From CAYXZP01 sp964469485 (GTDB lineage Bacteria > Desulfobacterota > Binatia > UBA1149 > CAYXZP01): a stretch of 64,000 bases of DNA. The notes below the pieces were generated by a model, which was not told where the DNA came from, did not search any database, and worked only from the letters and a program-made list of their open reading frames with translations. Numbering within the stretch: position 1 is the first letter of the stretch; each line of letters opens with the position of its first letter. The stretch covers positions 6,996 through 70,995 of the forward strand of contig CAYXZP010000003.1 of the NCBI GenBank assembly GCA_964469485.1, read 5' to 3'. Positions 25,536 through 34,640 of this stretch are shown one piece after another. The translations under genes and the position numbers were made by a program.

Positions 25536-26135
25536 CTAGCGCGGCCGGGGGCCTGCCGCCAGCAGACGCAGGTTCTCGAGCGCCCCCGACAGGTTCATTA
25601 AAGACACAGTCAAAAAGGCCGGTTCGAGCAAATAAGGCGAAAGGTAGAGTCCCGGTAACACGGCGGCCCCTCCGAGGAGGGCCAGGACGTAATTGGCCAC
25701 GCCGGCGGCGTGCCCACGCGGCGAGCGTGTGGCACGGCTGCTTTGCCCGCCCGCCAGAGCGATGCGGACAAGGTAGGTCGAGAACGAAAGGCCGAGGGCG
25801 ATAAGGGGCAGCCAGTTGGCGCCCGCGAAGTACTCGAGCGCCCGCCCGAAGGGTGGCCGGCTCCAAACTTCGGCAAGGGCCATGCCCCAGAAGGCCAGGG
25901 CCAGGAAGGCCGCATCGGCCAGGTTGTCGATCAGTAGGCCGTGCGGGCTGTCCTCGCCGCGGCCGCGGGCCAGCCGCCCATCCAGGTAATCGCTGGCGCA
26001 GGCCAAGGCGACGGCCGGAAGGACGAGAAAGGACACTTGCCCGCGCGACAGTTCAACCAGAACGATCGCGCCGAACAACAGGCGTGAAAGGCTCAGTCCG
26101 TCAGCCGGCCGCCAGACCCTGCTTGTTCGTGACAT
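25536..26135 (-). CDS. CDP-alcohol phosphatidyltransferase family protein
   Basis: Integral-membrane enzyme that moves a phosphatidyl or phospho-alcohol group from CDP-linked donors. The full motif D-x2-D-G-x2-A-R-x8-G-x3-D-x3-D is present in SDYLDGRLARGRGEDS and GLLIDNLAD, with all Asp metal ligands. The protein has 199 residues and about five to six hydrophobic segments, similar to PgsA/PssA. Which phospholipid it makes is not clear; residues that would distinguish PgsA from others are not diagnostic. Start overlaps the upstream propeller gene by 35 bases. Confidence 0.85.
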   Translation of the reverse strand: MSRTSRVWRPADGLSLSRLLFGAIVLVELSRGQVSFLVLPAVALACASDYLDGRLARGRGEDSPHGLLIDNLADAAFLALAFWGMALAEVWSRPPFGRALEYFAGANWLPLIALGLSFSTYLVRIALAGGQSSRATRSPRGHAAGVANYVLALLGGAAVLPGLYLSPYLLEPAFLTVSLMNLSGALENLRLLAAGPRPR

Positions 26136-27348
26136 TCCTCAGCCGGGTGTCCCAGCATGCGAACTGCCCGTCCGCGAGGCGCTCGACCGGTTCGTCGCCG
26201 GCCAGGTCGGTAAGATAGACGCTGCTCTCGCCCTCGACACGCCGGCCGTCGGGGTCGGCGATGTGGCCCGAAAAGACCAAGCGCCGGCCATCGGGCGAGA
26301 CCAGGGGGTGAGAGGCGGCGAACTGGTCGAAGAACCAACAGAAGTACACGCTCTCGCGGCTCGGATAGAAACGCGAGCTGAGCCGCTGTGTCATGCCCTG
26401 CACATCGAAGACGGCCCACTCCATGCCGGCACCGTCCTCCAACGATAGCGAAACGAGCTTCTGCGAACAGGGTGACCAGAAGAAACTGACGACGTTGTTG
26501 TCGTTGACCGTCTCGCGCGCGCCGGTGCGGACATCGACCAGCGTAACGCCGCTAAATACGTGTGGCGTGTCGCCAAGAGCCTGCGACATCGCGAGCTTGG
26601 TCCCGTCGGGTGACCACAGCATCACCGTGTGCCCCTCGACCGGGCAGACGATCTCGCTCACCCCGTCGGCGACCCTGTAAAAAGCCAGGAATTCGTCGCT
26701 GCCGCGTGCCTCGACGTAGGCGACCCGGCCGCCGTCGGGCGACCAGGACGGGGTACGGAACTCCCCCGGCTCGAGCCTCGCCAACTCCTCGACGCCGTCC
26801 TCGATCCGAAACACCGACAAGCGGGCGTCACCGTAGACCGTACGGCTGCCACCCGTGTGAACCGCGATCAGCGGCCCCGAGGGCGACCACGACCAGAATA
26901 AAGGCGCTCCGCCGTCGAGCTTGCGCGTTTTTCCGGGGTTGGCGATGTCGGCGATCTCGAGGGCCAGCCCGCGATCGTTTTGCAGCAACAGGGCGATGTG
27001 GCGGGAATCGGCGGACCAGCTCTCACAGATCGGCACCGCTTCGTACATCCGCCATATCTCGTGCATGGCCACGCCGTCCTCGTCGACCGCGTAAAGCCCG
27101 GCATAGGGTGACTGTCCCGCACCAACGCCGAAACAGGCCACGTGCGACCCGTCGGGCGAGTATGACGGCCACACGTACTGAAGCCGCCCGTCATCGGATT
27201 CGCCCTCGGACCATCCCCAGGTCAGGCGTCTCGGTTCGGAGCCCGCATCGGCCCCATAACCGGCCTCGTAAACATCGCCGTCGCCCCCCACATAGACGAG
27301 ACGGCAGGTCTCGTTGGTCAGTTCGTTGTCCACCTCAACCACCTCCAC
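26101..27348 (-). CDS. Seven-bladed WD40-like/TolB-type beta-propeller
   Basis: A 415-residue protein with seven recognisable PD40/WD40-like blades: YSPDGSHVACFG, WSADSRHIALLL, WSPSGPLIAVHT, WSPDGGRVAYVE, WSPDGTKLAMSQ, WSPCSQKLVSLS and VSPDGRRLVFSG. Unlike TolB it has no signal peptide, so it should be cytoplasmic. No peptidase domain is attached. Propellers of this kind bind other proteins or ligands. It follows the Smr gene by 15 bases and overlaps the phosphatidyltransferase gene. The start is GTG; several GTG codons within the first residues make it uncertain by a few codons. Confidence 0.8.
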   Translation of the reverse strand: MEVVEVDNELTNETCRLVYVGGDGDVYEAGYGADAGSEPRRLTWGWSEGESDDGRLQYVWPSYSPDGSHVACFGVGAGQSPYAGLYAVDEDGVAMHEIWRMYEAVPICESWSADSRHIALLLQNDRGLALEIADIANPGKTRKLDGGAPLFWSWSPSGPLIAVHTGGSRTVYGDARLSVFRIEDGVEELARLEPGEFRTPSWSPDGGRVAYVEARGSDEFLAFYRVADGVSEIVCPVEGHTVMLWSPDGTKLAMSQALGDTPHVFSGVTLVDVRTGARETVNDNNVVSFFWSPCSQKLVSLSLEDGAGMEWAVFDVQGMTQRLSSRFYPSRESVYFCWFFDQFAASHPLVSPDGRRLVFSGHIADPDGRRVEGESSVYLTDLAGDEPVERLADGQFACWDTRLRNVTNKQGLAAG

Positions 27349-27363
27349 AACCTCTCTATCTTC

Positions 27364-28047
27364 CTATGGACCCGGTCCGGTCTCTACGCTGATGCGTGAC
27401 TTCGAAGACGGGGCTTTACGTAACAGAACGTATAGCGCGCCGCTGCCGCCGTCACAGTTCCGGGCGCTGGAGAATGCCAGCACGCGCCGGGCGCTCGGAC
27501 CGCGTGCCAACCATTCGGGTATCGAATGCCGCAACACGCCCTTTTGTCCCGGTGAGTTGTTGCCCTTGCCGGTAACGACAAGCACGCAACGCTCCCCCCT
27601 TCGCTGAGTATCTGCAATGAACTCGTCGACCCTGGCCATGGCATCTTCGAGGACCATGCCATGGAGGTCAACGTGTGAATGCACAGCAAAGCGACCTTCT
27701 TCGAGGCTTTTTGCGGTGCGTGCGGAAACATCCTTGGACCTCCCTCTTATGAAGAGGTCCGAATAACGCACATCGAAGTCGGTCTCGAGTGAGAACTCGC
27801 CACCGGAGCGGCGCCGGCGCCGCTTGGCGCCGCCTCTGTCGGGGTGAGATGGCGGAACCTCGCGGCTGGAGCCCTCCGCGAGCGGCACCGCGCCCTCCGT
27901 GGCAGCCTCAAAGGCCTTGTCGTCGCCGATGGCGGGGCCGGCAGCGGGTGTGGGCGGGGCTTTCGGCTCGTGGGCCTGTTCGAGCAGGCGCTTGCGCAGG
28001 GACGCAAGAGATTCGGCAAAGGGGTTGTTGAAAGGTCGCTCCACCAC
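27364..28047 (-). CDS. Smr (MutS2 C-terminal) domain protein
   Basis: A 227-residue protein with a disordered, Pro/Ala- and Arg-rich N-terminal half (a run of basic residues at about 95-105) and a C-terminal Smr domain. HVDLHGMVLEDAMARVDEFI carries the DLHG motif and VLVVTGKGNNSPG the TGxG motif, the two signatures of Smr endonucleases. These act on branched DNA or on stalled-ribosome mRNA. Start is one of two adjacent GTG codons (28047 or 28044) giving VERPFNNPF as N-terminus; longer ORF codons upstream are poor. It heads the leftward operon with the propeller, phosphatidyltransferase and lipoprotein. Confidence 0.82.
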   Translation of the reverse strand: MVERPFNNPFAESLASLRKRLLEQAHEPKAPPTPAAGPAIGDDKAFEAATEGAVPLAEGSSREVPPSHPDRGGAKRRRRRSGGEFSLETDFDVRYSDLFIRGRSKDVSARTAKSLEEGRFAVHSHVDLHGMVLEDAMARVDEFIADTQRRGERCVLVVTGKGNNSPGQKGVLRHSIPEWLARGPSARRVLAFSSARNCDGGSGALYVLLRKAPSSKSRISVETGPGP

Positions 28048-28153
28048 AGCGAGCAGCCGACCCGCGGGCCCCCCACGGGTCCGGACAGGATATACCCCGG
28101 CCTGGCCGGCCCGCAACAAAAACCCTGTTGCCAGGCCACGGGGCCCCGCTAAG

Positions 28154-29093
28154 ATGCCCTTTCCGCTTACCCAGGTGCCAAGCAGCCGCCCAGCTTCTTT
28201 CTACCTCTTCCTGCCGCAGGCGGCCCAGGGCTACGCAGGGGTCCGGGATACGGCCCGGCGGCCTGTGGCTGGTCGACCACATGTGGGCCGAAGGTCTGCC
28301 GGAGGTCGACTTCCTGGATGCCTGGACCACGCTCGGTGCCATCGCAGAGGCCACAGAGCGCCTACGGCTGGGGCCGCTGGTGGCTTGCAACTCCTACCGC
28401 AACCCCGGCCTGCTGGCCAAGATGGCGGCCTCGCTCGACCAGATAAGCGGTGGGCGCTTCGAATTGGGCCTTGGCGCCGGATGGCAGGAGTCGGAATATC
28501 TGGGCTACGGGTACGAGTTCCCGCCCGTCGGCACCAGGCTCGAACAGCTCGCCGAGGCCCTCGAGATCATCGACGGCCTCTTCAAGAACGAGCGTACGGA
28601 CTTCGACGGGCGCCATTACCGCTTTCGCGATGTCCCCTTCGAGCCAAAGCCTGTGCAACGGCCGCTGCCGATAACCATAGGCGGAGCCGGCAAGAAGGTG
28701 CTCCTCGGCCTGGTCGCTAAACATGCGAGCCGCTGGAACTGCCCGATGCCCGATGCCGGGCGCATGCCCGAACTCATCGACGCGCTCGGCGAGCACTGCA
28801 CCGAGATCGGGCGCGATATGAACGAGATCACGATCAGCGAGCAGATGGCCGTGGTTATCGGGCGTGACCGCCAGCACCTCGCGGCTCAGGTAGAGACGGC
28901 CAAACTGCTCATCGGCGGTTTCGTCGATCTCGACACCATGGCCGTCATTGGAACCCCCGACGAGGTCACCGCTGCGCTCGAGAAGCGCATGGAACTCGGG
29001 GTCACCGACTTCGCCATCGTCTTCGGCGACCTCGGCTCACCGGCCACGCTCGAACTGTTCGCCAGCCTCGTCATGGCGCGCCTGGCCGGCTGA
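28154..29093 (+). CDS. Luciferase-like (LLM) F420/FMN-dependent oxidoreductase, frameshifted near 28258
   Basis: TIM-barrel flavin-dependent monooxygenase/dehydrogenase family. Translation from ATG 28154 gives a typical LLM N-terminus (SFYLFLPQAAQGYAGVRDTARR), then loses the family. From 28260 a different frame carries GLWLVDHMWAEG and the rest of the barrel to 29093, including LACNSYRNPGLLAKMAASLD-type and GRFELGLGAGW segments. The expected AE-x-x-G-Y/F-D codons between the two are absent, as if about 23 bases (7 codons plus 2) were lost between GGCG and GCCTG. It is either a pseudogene or an assembly error. An intact version would have about 320 residues. LysR gene lies convergently next door. 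Confidence 0.8.
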
Positions 29094-29094
29094 G

Positions 29095-30006
29095 CTAGCG
29101 GGCCGCGGCCTGCCCCGCGGGCGCAGGGCTGTCGGCCTGCATGTACTGTATGAACTTCTCGGCGGCGGGGCTGAAGTGTTTGCCGCTTCGGTGAATGATG
29201 CCGATCGGGCGCGTAAGGCTGCGGTCGGTGAGATCGGCCTTTACCAGCGTACCCGTTTGCAGTTCGTGGGCACAGCTCTTCTCGGGGATGAGCGCTATGC
29301 CGGCACCAACCTCGACCAACCGCTTTACCATTTCGATGTTGTCGAGTTCGGCAACGTACTGCACGGTGATGTTGTTGTCGCTAAAGACACGGTCGAGCGC
29401 CACGCGGGTGGGTATCCCCTTTTCGAAGCCGACGAACTTCTCGCCGTTTATGTCGGCAATACTGATGGTGTTGCTCTCGGCCAAATGGTGTTCGGGGGCA
29501 CACACCACCACGAGGTTGTCGCTGCGGAAGTCGAGCACCGTTATCTGCGCCCGGGCTGTCGGATATGCCACTATGCCGAGGTCCACGTTGCCGCGCAGCA
29601 CCTGTTCGTAGATATGGCTGGCCCGGTCGTATTCGAGGTATACGTTTACGTGCGGGAAATCGGCGAAGTAGGCCTTGAGCGGGTCCGAGAGTTCATAGAG
29701 GCCGACACTGTGCACGGTCCCGACCCTGATGCTGCCGGTGATGACGTTGCTCAAGCCCTGCAGCCGGGCCTCCATCTGGTCGAAGACGTGGAGTATCTCG
29801 CGGCTGGCCTGGTGGAGGATCTCGCCGGCAGCGGTCGGCCGGACGCTGCCGCGCTTGCGTTCGAGAAGGCGCTTGCCGTAGCGCTCCTCGAGTCCCCTAA
29901 CCTGCTGGCTGACTGCCGATTGCGTTATGAAGTTTTGCGTGGCTGCTAATGAGAAGCTCTGGTTCTCGACAACGTCGCAGAAGATCTTGAGCGTCTCGAT
30001 GTGCAC
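29095..30006 (-). CDS. LysR-family transcriptional regulator
   Basis: A 303-residue LTTR. Residues 1-60 are the winged HTH (LKIFCDVVENQSFSLAATQ...ITQSAVSQQVRGLEERYG), followed by the linker helix and a periplasmic-binding-protein-like co-inducer domain (about 88-290). The recognition helix QSAVSQQVRGLEE is intact. GTG 30006 begins directly before the HTH; GTG 30048 would add 14 residues and shares the intergenic region with the divergent ddl promoter. The adjacent broken LLM gene or ddl might be targets, but nothing in the sequence shows this. Confidence 0.9.
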   Translation of the reverse strand: MHIETLKIFCDVVENQSFSLAATQNFITQSAVSQQVRGLEERYGKRLLERKRGSVRPTAAGEILHQASREILHVFDQMEARLQGLSNVITGSIRVGTVHSVGLYELSDPLKAYFADFPHVNVYLEYDRASHIYEQVLRGNVDLGIVAYPTARAQITVLDFRSDNLVVVCAPEHHLAESNTISIADINGEKFVGFEKGIPTRVALDRVFSDNNITVQYVAELDNIEMVKRLVEVGAGIALIPEKSCAHELQTGTLVKADLTDRSLTRPIGIIHRSGKHFSPAAEKFIQYMQADSPAPAGQAAAR

Positions 30007-30099
30007 TTTGCTTTGCCCAGCCGCGGCAGCCGTGGCGGCAAATAGCACTTATCGTCAAGTGTAGCCAGCCTTCATCAGCGGGACTTCTACTGCCCCTGT

Positions 30100-30127
30100 T
30101 TGGCAGGTCGCGCGCGGGTGCTAAAGA
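30100..30127 (+). promoter_or_regulatory. Promoter of ddl
   Basis: TTGGCA (30100-30105), 16-base spacer, TAAAGA (30122-30127), followed by 7 bases and GTG 30135. The start codon is at the expected +1, so the message is predicted leaderless. It lies in the divergent region shared with the LysR gene. Confidence 0.5.
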
Positions 30128-30134
30128 TGCGGCC

Positions 30135-31196
30135 GTGTCGCTTCGGGTCCTCGTTCTCATGGGCGGCGTGTCGGCCGAGCATGCCATCTCGCTGCGTTCG
30201 GCCCGTGCCGTGATCACGGCCCTCGGAGAGCTGCGCCACACGGTCATCCCCACCGCGGTAACTAAGAGCGGCCAGTGGCTGGCCGGGGACATGCGCGACC
30301 TGCTCGGGCGCGCCGACGGCGAGCTGCTGGAGGTTCCCGCCGACGCCGGCCGTCCCGTCGTGGCGGCCCCTGCGGTCTCCGGCGGGCGCCTGCTGTCGCT
30401 CGACGGCGGCGAAGGGGCCGGTGACGAGTTCGACATCGCCTTGCCTGTCCTCCACGGGCCCGGTGGAGAGGACGGAACCGTGCAGGGCCTGTTCGAAACC
30501 CTGGGCATACCTTTCGTGGGGGCGGGCTCGGCCGCCTCGGCAATGGCCATGGACAAGCTGGCGATGAAGACCTTGGCCGCCGGCGCCGGCATAGAACAGG
30601 TCGAGTTCATGGCGGCCGGCAACGATGACGCCGCCGCACTGGCCGCCCGCATCGAGTCGGCCTTCGGATTCCCCTGTTTCGTCAAACCGGCCCTACTCGG
30701 TTCATCGGTCGGTATCAGCAAGGTCGACCGGCGCCAGGACCTGGCCGCGGCGCTCTCGCAAGCGCGCCGCTGGGGCCGACGTGTCATCGTCGAACGGGCT
30801 GTGCGCGCCCGCGAGATAGAGCTGTCGATGCTCGGCGGCGCCGTGCCCGAGATCGCGCCGGCGGGTGAGATCGTTCCAAAGGCTTCCTTCTATGATTTTG
30901 AAGACAAGTACGTGAACTCGGGCGCCGGGCTCCTGGTCCCGGCCGAACTCGAGCAGGCAACCGCCGAGCGACTCGAAGACGTGGCCCGCCGTGTATGGGA
31001 TCTGATCGGATGCAGCGGCATGCTGCGCGTTGACTTCTTCGTTGAAGCGGGCCGCGTGCTTCTCAACGAGGCCAACACCATCCCGGGTTTCACCGCGATA
31101 AGCATGTACCCACGGTCGTGGAAGACGGCGGGGGTCGAGATGCCCGAGCTCCTGACCCGTCTCATCGACATCGCCATAGCCCGCGACGCCACCTAG
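30135..31196 (+). CDS. ddl: D-alanine--D-alanine ligase
   Basis: ATP-grasp enzyme that joins two D-Ala for peptidoglycan precursors. The 353-residue protein shows GGVSAEHAISLRSA (substrate Glu), HGPGGEDGTVQG, the ATP-binding PCFVKPALLGSSVGISKV, the Glu-rich VERAVRAREIELSMLG, and the metal-binding NEANTIPGFT, all in family order. Gly-Pro-Gly replaces the usual G-x-x-G in the HGxxGEDG loop but the catalytic Glu-Asp pair is kept. GTG start placed by promoter. Unlike many bacteria it is not next to mur or ftsQ genes here. Confidence 0.95.
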   Translation: MSLRVLVLMGGVSAEHAISLRSARAVITALGELRHTVIPTAVTKSGQWLAGDMRDLLGRADGELLEVPADAGRPVVAAPAVSGGRLLSLDGGEGAGDEFDIALPVLHGPGGEDGTVQGLFETLGIPFVGAGSAASAMAMDKLAMKTLAAGAGIEQVEFMAAGNDDAAALAARIESAFGFPCFVKPALLGSSVGISKVDRRQDLAAALSQARRWGRRVIVERAVRAREIELSMLGGAVPEIAPAGEIVPKASFYDFEDKYVNSGAGLLVPAELEQATAERLEDVARRVWDLIGCSGMLRVDFFVEAGRVLLNEANTIPGFTAISMYPRSWKTAGVEMPELLTRLIDIAIARDAT

Positions 31197-31224
31197 CCGT
31201 TTAACGACAGACGCCCGGGTGTGG

Positions 31225-31836
31225 TCAGTGCTCGATGCTGCCCCGCAGTTCCCGCCAGGCGGCATCAACGGCCCCCTCGAGGTCGAGCAGTGAGCCGTTG
31301 TTCTCTATGACGACGGCGGCGACACGCCGGCGCTCATCGTTGTTGGTCTGCGTGGCCATGCGCGCCTCGGCCTCGGCGGGGTCCATGTCCCTGATAGCCA
31401 CGAGCCGTTCGAGGACGACTGCCGGTTCAGCCAAGACCGCCCAGAGCGTGCCCGCGCCCCCCGTCCAACCGGTCTCGGTCATGAGTGCCGCCTCGACCAC
31501 GATCACCGCACCCGGATCGGCATCGGTCGCCTCGCCTACCCGGCGGGCCACCTCGCCGCGCACCAGGGGGTGAACGATGGCGTTCAAGTCCTCGAGCGCG
31601 GCGCTATCCTTGAAAACGACGGCCCCGAGCTTCGTGCGGTCGATGCTCCCGTCGGCTTCAAGCAGCTCCGGGCCGAAACGCTCGACTACCCTGGCATGCC
31701 CCTGGGAGCCGCGGGCATACGCCTCGTGTGCCACCCGGTCGGCATCGATCACCACGGCGCCACGTTCGGCCAACATCGCGGCCACCGTGGATTTCCCGGA
31801 CGCTATTCCGCCGGTCAGTCCTATCAGATGTCCCAT
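31225..31836 (-). CDS. coaE: Dephospho-CoA kinase
   Basis: Last step of coenzyme A synthesis: phosphorylates the 3'-OH of dephospho-CoA. From ATG 31836 the protein has 203 residues, with the P-loop GLTGGIASGKST at 6-17, DADRVAHEAY (catalytic Asp) and NAIVHPLVR (substrate loop). The lid region ATQTNNDERRRVA (MxxQ motif as MATQ) is also present. Longer in-frame codons to 32016 lie under the divergent gene and lack any domain. The lid normally reads MASQ. Confidence 0.93.
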   Translation of the reverse strand: MGHLIGLTGGIASGKSTVAAMLAERGAVVIDADRVAHEAYARGSQGHARVVERFGPELLEADGSIDRTKLGAVVFKDSAALEDLNAIVHPLVRGEVARRVGEATDADPGAVIVVEAALMTETGWTGGAGTLWAVLAEPAVVLERLVAIRDMDPAEAEARMATQTNNDERRRVAAVVIENNGSLLDLEGAVDAAWRELRGSIEH

Positions 31837-31850
31837 TACGGTCAGGCCGG

Positions 31851-31879
31851 TATTTAAATCACTCGGGCCGTACCGGCAA
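31851..31879 (-). promoter_or_regulatory. Promoter of coaE
   Basis: Minus strand: TTGCCG (31874-31879), 17-base spacer, TAAATA (31851-31856), 14 bases before ATG 31836; leader about 7-8 bases. Confidence 0.45.
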
Positions 31880-31888
31880 TGCCGAACT

Positions 31889-31916
31889 TTGACGGCGCCC
31901 GGCGCTGCGGCATGCT
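31889..31916 (+). promoter_or_regulatory. Possible promoter of the DUF4878-like gene
   Basis: TTGACG (31889-31894), 16-base spacer, weak -10 CATGCT (31911-31916), then 8 bases to GTG 31925. The -10 matches poorly, but the spacing repeats the pattern of other genes. Confidence 0.35.
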
Positions 31917-31924
31917 GTGGCCGG

Positions 31925-32359
31925 GTGGCTGGCAATAAACCACACAAGGCCGCCGTCATAGCCGCACTGGCCGCGCTCTCGCTCGCGCTCTGCCGGGCGG
32001 ACAGTCCGGCGGCCACGGCGGCCCGGCTCTTCTACGGCACCCTTGACGCGGTGCCCTTCGACGAGGCGGCACTCAGCGAACTCATGCTTCCCGGCTCGGG
32101 AAGCGAGGAACTCGAGCGCAGCTTCGGCAGCCTCGAGTCCTGGGCCGGCCGCGTGACCAAGAACGGCATCATGTGGCGGGCCGAGGTCATCGAGGAGCGG
32201 GTGGGGACCGGCCGCGTATCGCTCGAACTCGTGGTCCTGTTCAACGACGGCACTAGGCGGCGCGACAGGCTCGGGCTTGTTCACTCGGGCGACCGTTGGC
32301 TGGTCGATATGGCTACTGTCGCCGGCTTCGCCAGCCCGGCCGCGCAGGCACGGGACTAA
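31925..32359 (+). CDS. Secreted NTF2-like (DUF4878-like) protein
   Basis: A 144-residue protein with a signal peptide (AAVIAALAALSLALCRADS) and a small cystatin/NTF2-like domain. The strand pattern RVSLELVVLFNDGTRRRDRLGLVHSGDRWLVDM is what DUF4878 proteins show: a charged strand, a polar turn and a terminal GxW. Whether the Cys near residue 23 is lipidated is doubtful (ALC without a small -1 context). It is probably periplasmic. The GT-C-like membrane gene starts 6 bases after its stop. Confidence 0.68.
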   Translation: MAGNKPHKAAVIAALAALSLALCRADSPAATAARLFYGTLDAVPFDEAALSELMLPGSGSEELERSFGSLESWAGRVTKNGIMWRAEVIEERVGTGRVSLELVVLFNDGTRRRDRLGLVHSGDRWLVDMATVAGFASPAAQARD

Positions 32360-32365
32360 GCGGCC

Positions 32366-33847
32366 GTGGGCGGGCAGGCGCGCTTGCCAGGCGGCACCGA
32401 CAAGCTCGCTGCCGCAGCCCTGTTCTTAGGCGGCCTGGCGTTCTTGTTCGCTTTCGAGCCGCTGGCACGCCCGGCCGTTCTCGATCCCGCCACCTGGGAC
32501 CTGATGTCGCTAGGCATTCTCGAGGGCCGCATCCCGTACCGAGACGTGTTCCTGCACAAGACCCCGGGGGGCGCGCTCCTAGGGGCTGCGGGCGCCGCCG
32601 TGTTCCCGCGCCTGCCCACCCTCGGGCTGAGCCCATTCGAAGGTGCCCACGCCCTGTTCATATTGCTCGGGGCCGCCGGCCCCGTTCTCCTGTTCGCGAT
32701 CTGCCGGCGCTCGCAGCCGCTTGGCGTGGCTCTGGCAGCGGCACTGCTGATGGTGGCCTTCGACCAGTGGCCGACGGCCGCGCTCGAAGGCGTGCGCCCG
32801 AAGGTCGCCACGACCGTATTCGGCCTGGCGGCCCTAGTGGCCGCCGGTGGCCGCCGGCCCTTCGCATCCGGTCTGGCCGCCGGGGTCTCCGTTATGTGCT
32901 GGCAGCCCGGGCTTTGTTTCCTGGCTGGTGCCGCCTGGCAACTGGCCGGGACCGGGCAGCGTGGCCGGCAACTGGCCTGGCTCGCCGCCGGCGCCGCCCT
33001 GCCGGCGGCCCTCATACTGGCCTGGTTGTGGTCGGTCGCGGCGCTCGGGGATTTCGTCGAACAGGCCCTCGTCTTCAACCTTTTCTACATCGAGTGGCAC
33101 GCGCGCGGCCCCGGCGAGACCGTGGCTCAGCTGGCCCGCCTGGCCCGTAGCTGGAACCCGGTCGAACTCCGGCTGGCACCCCTGGCCCTACTCGGGCTCG
33201 CCCTCGAGGCGCGCCGGCACGGGCCGGGGCCGCTGACGGTGGCCGGCCTGCTCTACCTGGCCATGTCCTTCATAAGCCTGCAGGCCTGGCCCGACACCAT
33301 CCTGTTCGCACCCTTCGTCGCGGCCGCCCTGGCTGTCGGCCTGGCACGGCTTGCCTCGACGGCTAGCTCGATAGCGCGCTCCGAGGCCACGAGGGCGCGG
33401 GCCAAGGCGGTTGCGCTCCTAGCGATACTGCTACTGTCGGCAGCAGCCGCGGTCACTCCGAAGAGCAACCGCATGCACACGCCCGTCAGCTTCGAGGAAC
33501 AGGCCGGGTTTGTCAGCGAACTTGCGGCTGGCCTCAACGAGACGGACAGCGTGTTGGTGCTCGGCTTGCCCGAGTTCAGTATCCACACGGGACGGCCGAG
33601 CCTGTGGCGCTGGCCCTACATGTGGTTCGGCGTCGACCGCTTCGTCGCCGACCGCACCGCGGGAGGCTTCGCCGGCATGCTCAGCGGCCTGGAACGCGCC
33701 GACCCCGTCCTCATGTTGGTCGCGCGCCGCTGGTCGGGCCCGCTGCGCCGTCAGTTCCACGAATGGGCAACGCAGCGTTACAGGCTCGAAGAGCGTTTCT
33801 TTTACCCGCACACCAAACGCCCGATCAGGATCTACCGGCGGCGTTAG
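32366..33847 (+). CDS. Polytopic GT-C-like membrane glycosyltransferase
   Basis: A 493-residue membrane protein with about 10-12 hydrophobic segments. The first loop has DPATWDLMSLGILEGRIPYR followed by DVFLHKTPGG, resembling the acidic loop of GT39/GT83-type transferases (DE/ExD-like) where donor phosphate and metal bind. A C-terminal soluble region (about 385-490) follows. No acceptor can be inferred. GTG 32366 is the start; the preceding gene ends 7 bases earlier. It converges with gloB with a 4-base overlap. The glycosyltransferase label is moderate; a plain GT-C-fold membrane protein is the safe reading. Confidence 0.65.
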   Translation: MGGQARLPGGTDKLAAAALFLGGLAFLFAFEPLARPAVLDPATWDLMSLGILEGRIPYRDVFLHKTPGGALLGAAGAAVFPRLPTLGLSPFEGAHALFILLGAAGPVLLFAICRRSQPLGVALAAALLMVAFDQWPTAALEGVRPKVATTVFGLAALVAAGGRRPFASGLAAGVSVMCWQPGLCFLAGAAWQLAGTGQRGRQLAWLAAGAALPAALILAWLWSVAALGDFVEQALVFNLFYIEWHARGPGETVAQLARLARSWNPVELRLAPLALLGLALEARRHGPGPLTVAGLLYLAMSFISLQAWPDTILFAPFVAAALAVGLARLASTASSIARSEATRARAKAVALLAILLLSAAAAVTPKSNRMHTPVSFEEQAGFVSELAAGLNETDSVLVLGLPEFSIHTGRPSLWRWPYMWFGVDRFVADRTAGGFAGMLSGLERADPVLMLVARRWSGPLRRQFHEWATQRYRLEERFFYPHTKRPIRIYRRR

Positions 33848-34635
33848 AAGGCGTCCTTCAAACCTCGCGTGGCGGCAAAGATCGCCGTGTCGTCGTCCGC
33901 GGTCCCGGGAACACGTTCGGCGACAGAAGACCTGAGCTCGCGGCTGGCGGTCCGCAAAAAAGGATTGGTCAGCTTTTCGATGCCGATGGTCGTCGGTACG
34001 GTCGGATTTCCCTCGGCGAGGGTCCGGTCAACCTCCTCGCGACGGTCGCGTAGGGTTTGGTTGCCGGGTTCGAGCATGGCCGCAAACTCGAGATTCTTCT
34101 TGGTGTACTCGTGGCCGCAGTAGACCAGAGTGTCATCGGGAAGCCCGGCGAGCTTGGCCAACGACGACATCATTTGGGCAGCGTCGCCTTCGAACAGGCG
34201 GCCGCATCCGCCGGCGAACAGCGTGTCGCCGGTAAAGACCGTACCCTCGCCGGCAAAGTAATAGGCCAGGTGGCCGCGTGTGTGTGCGGGAATGAAGATC
34301 GCCCGGCCCTGCAACCCGGACACGTCGAAACTCTCGCCGTCATCGAGCCCATCGGTGAGCCCGGGGATACGCCCGGCGTCACCCGTGTAGCCGAAAACAC
34401 GCGGCGGCGCGTCTGCCCCCGCACGCCGGGTCAGCTCAGCGATCAGCTCTTCATTGCCTCCGACATGATCGTAATGGTGGTGGGTGGACAGTATGGCGAC
34501 GACCGTCACGGCTTCGGCCTCAGCACGTTCGAGTACGGGGCCCGCCTCGGCGACATCGACAACCGCGGCCGTAGCGCCGTTGATCAACAGATAAGCGTAA
34601 TTGTCCGCTAGCTGGTCTACCGGAACGACGCGCAC
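33844..34635 (-). CDS. gloB: Hydroxyacylglutathione hydrolase (glyoxalase II)
   Basis: Metallo-beta-lactamase-fold thioesterase that hydrolyses S-D-lactoylglutathione. The 263-residue length is typical. Ligands: THHHYDH (His52, His54, Asp56, His57), AHTRGH, GDTLFAGGCGRLFEG and YCGHEYT. The C-terminal HAGH domain follows with a glutathione-contact sequence around LEPGN and EVDR. GshA encoded at 54 kb would supply glutathione. The protein is cytoplasmic. It comes 6 bases after a lipoprotein gene on the same strand. Confidence 0.93.
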   Translation of the reverse strand: MRVVPVDQLADNYAYLLINGATAAVVDVAEAGPVLERAEAEAVTVVAILSTHHHYDHVGGNEELIAELTRRAGADAPPRVFGYTGDAGRIPGLTDGLDDGESFDVSGLQGRAIFIPAHTRGHLAYYFAGEGTVFTGDTLFAGGCGRLFEGDAAQMMSSLAKLAGLPDDTLVYCGHEYTKKNLEFAAMLEPGNQTLRDRREEVDRTLAEGNPTVPTTIGIEKLTNPFLRTASRELRSSVAERVPGTADDDTAIFAATRGLKDAF

Positions 34636-34640
34636 GCTGG

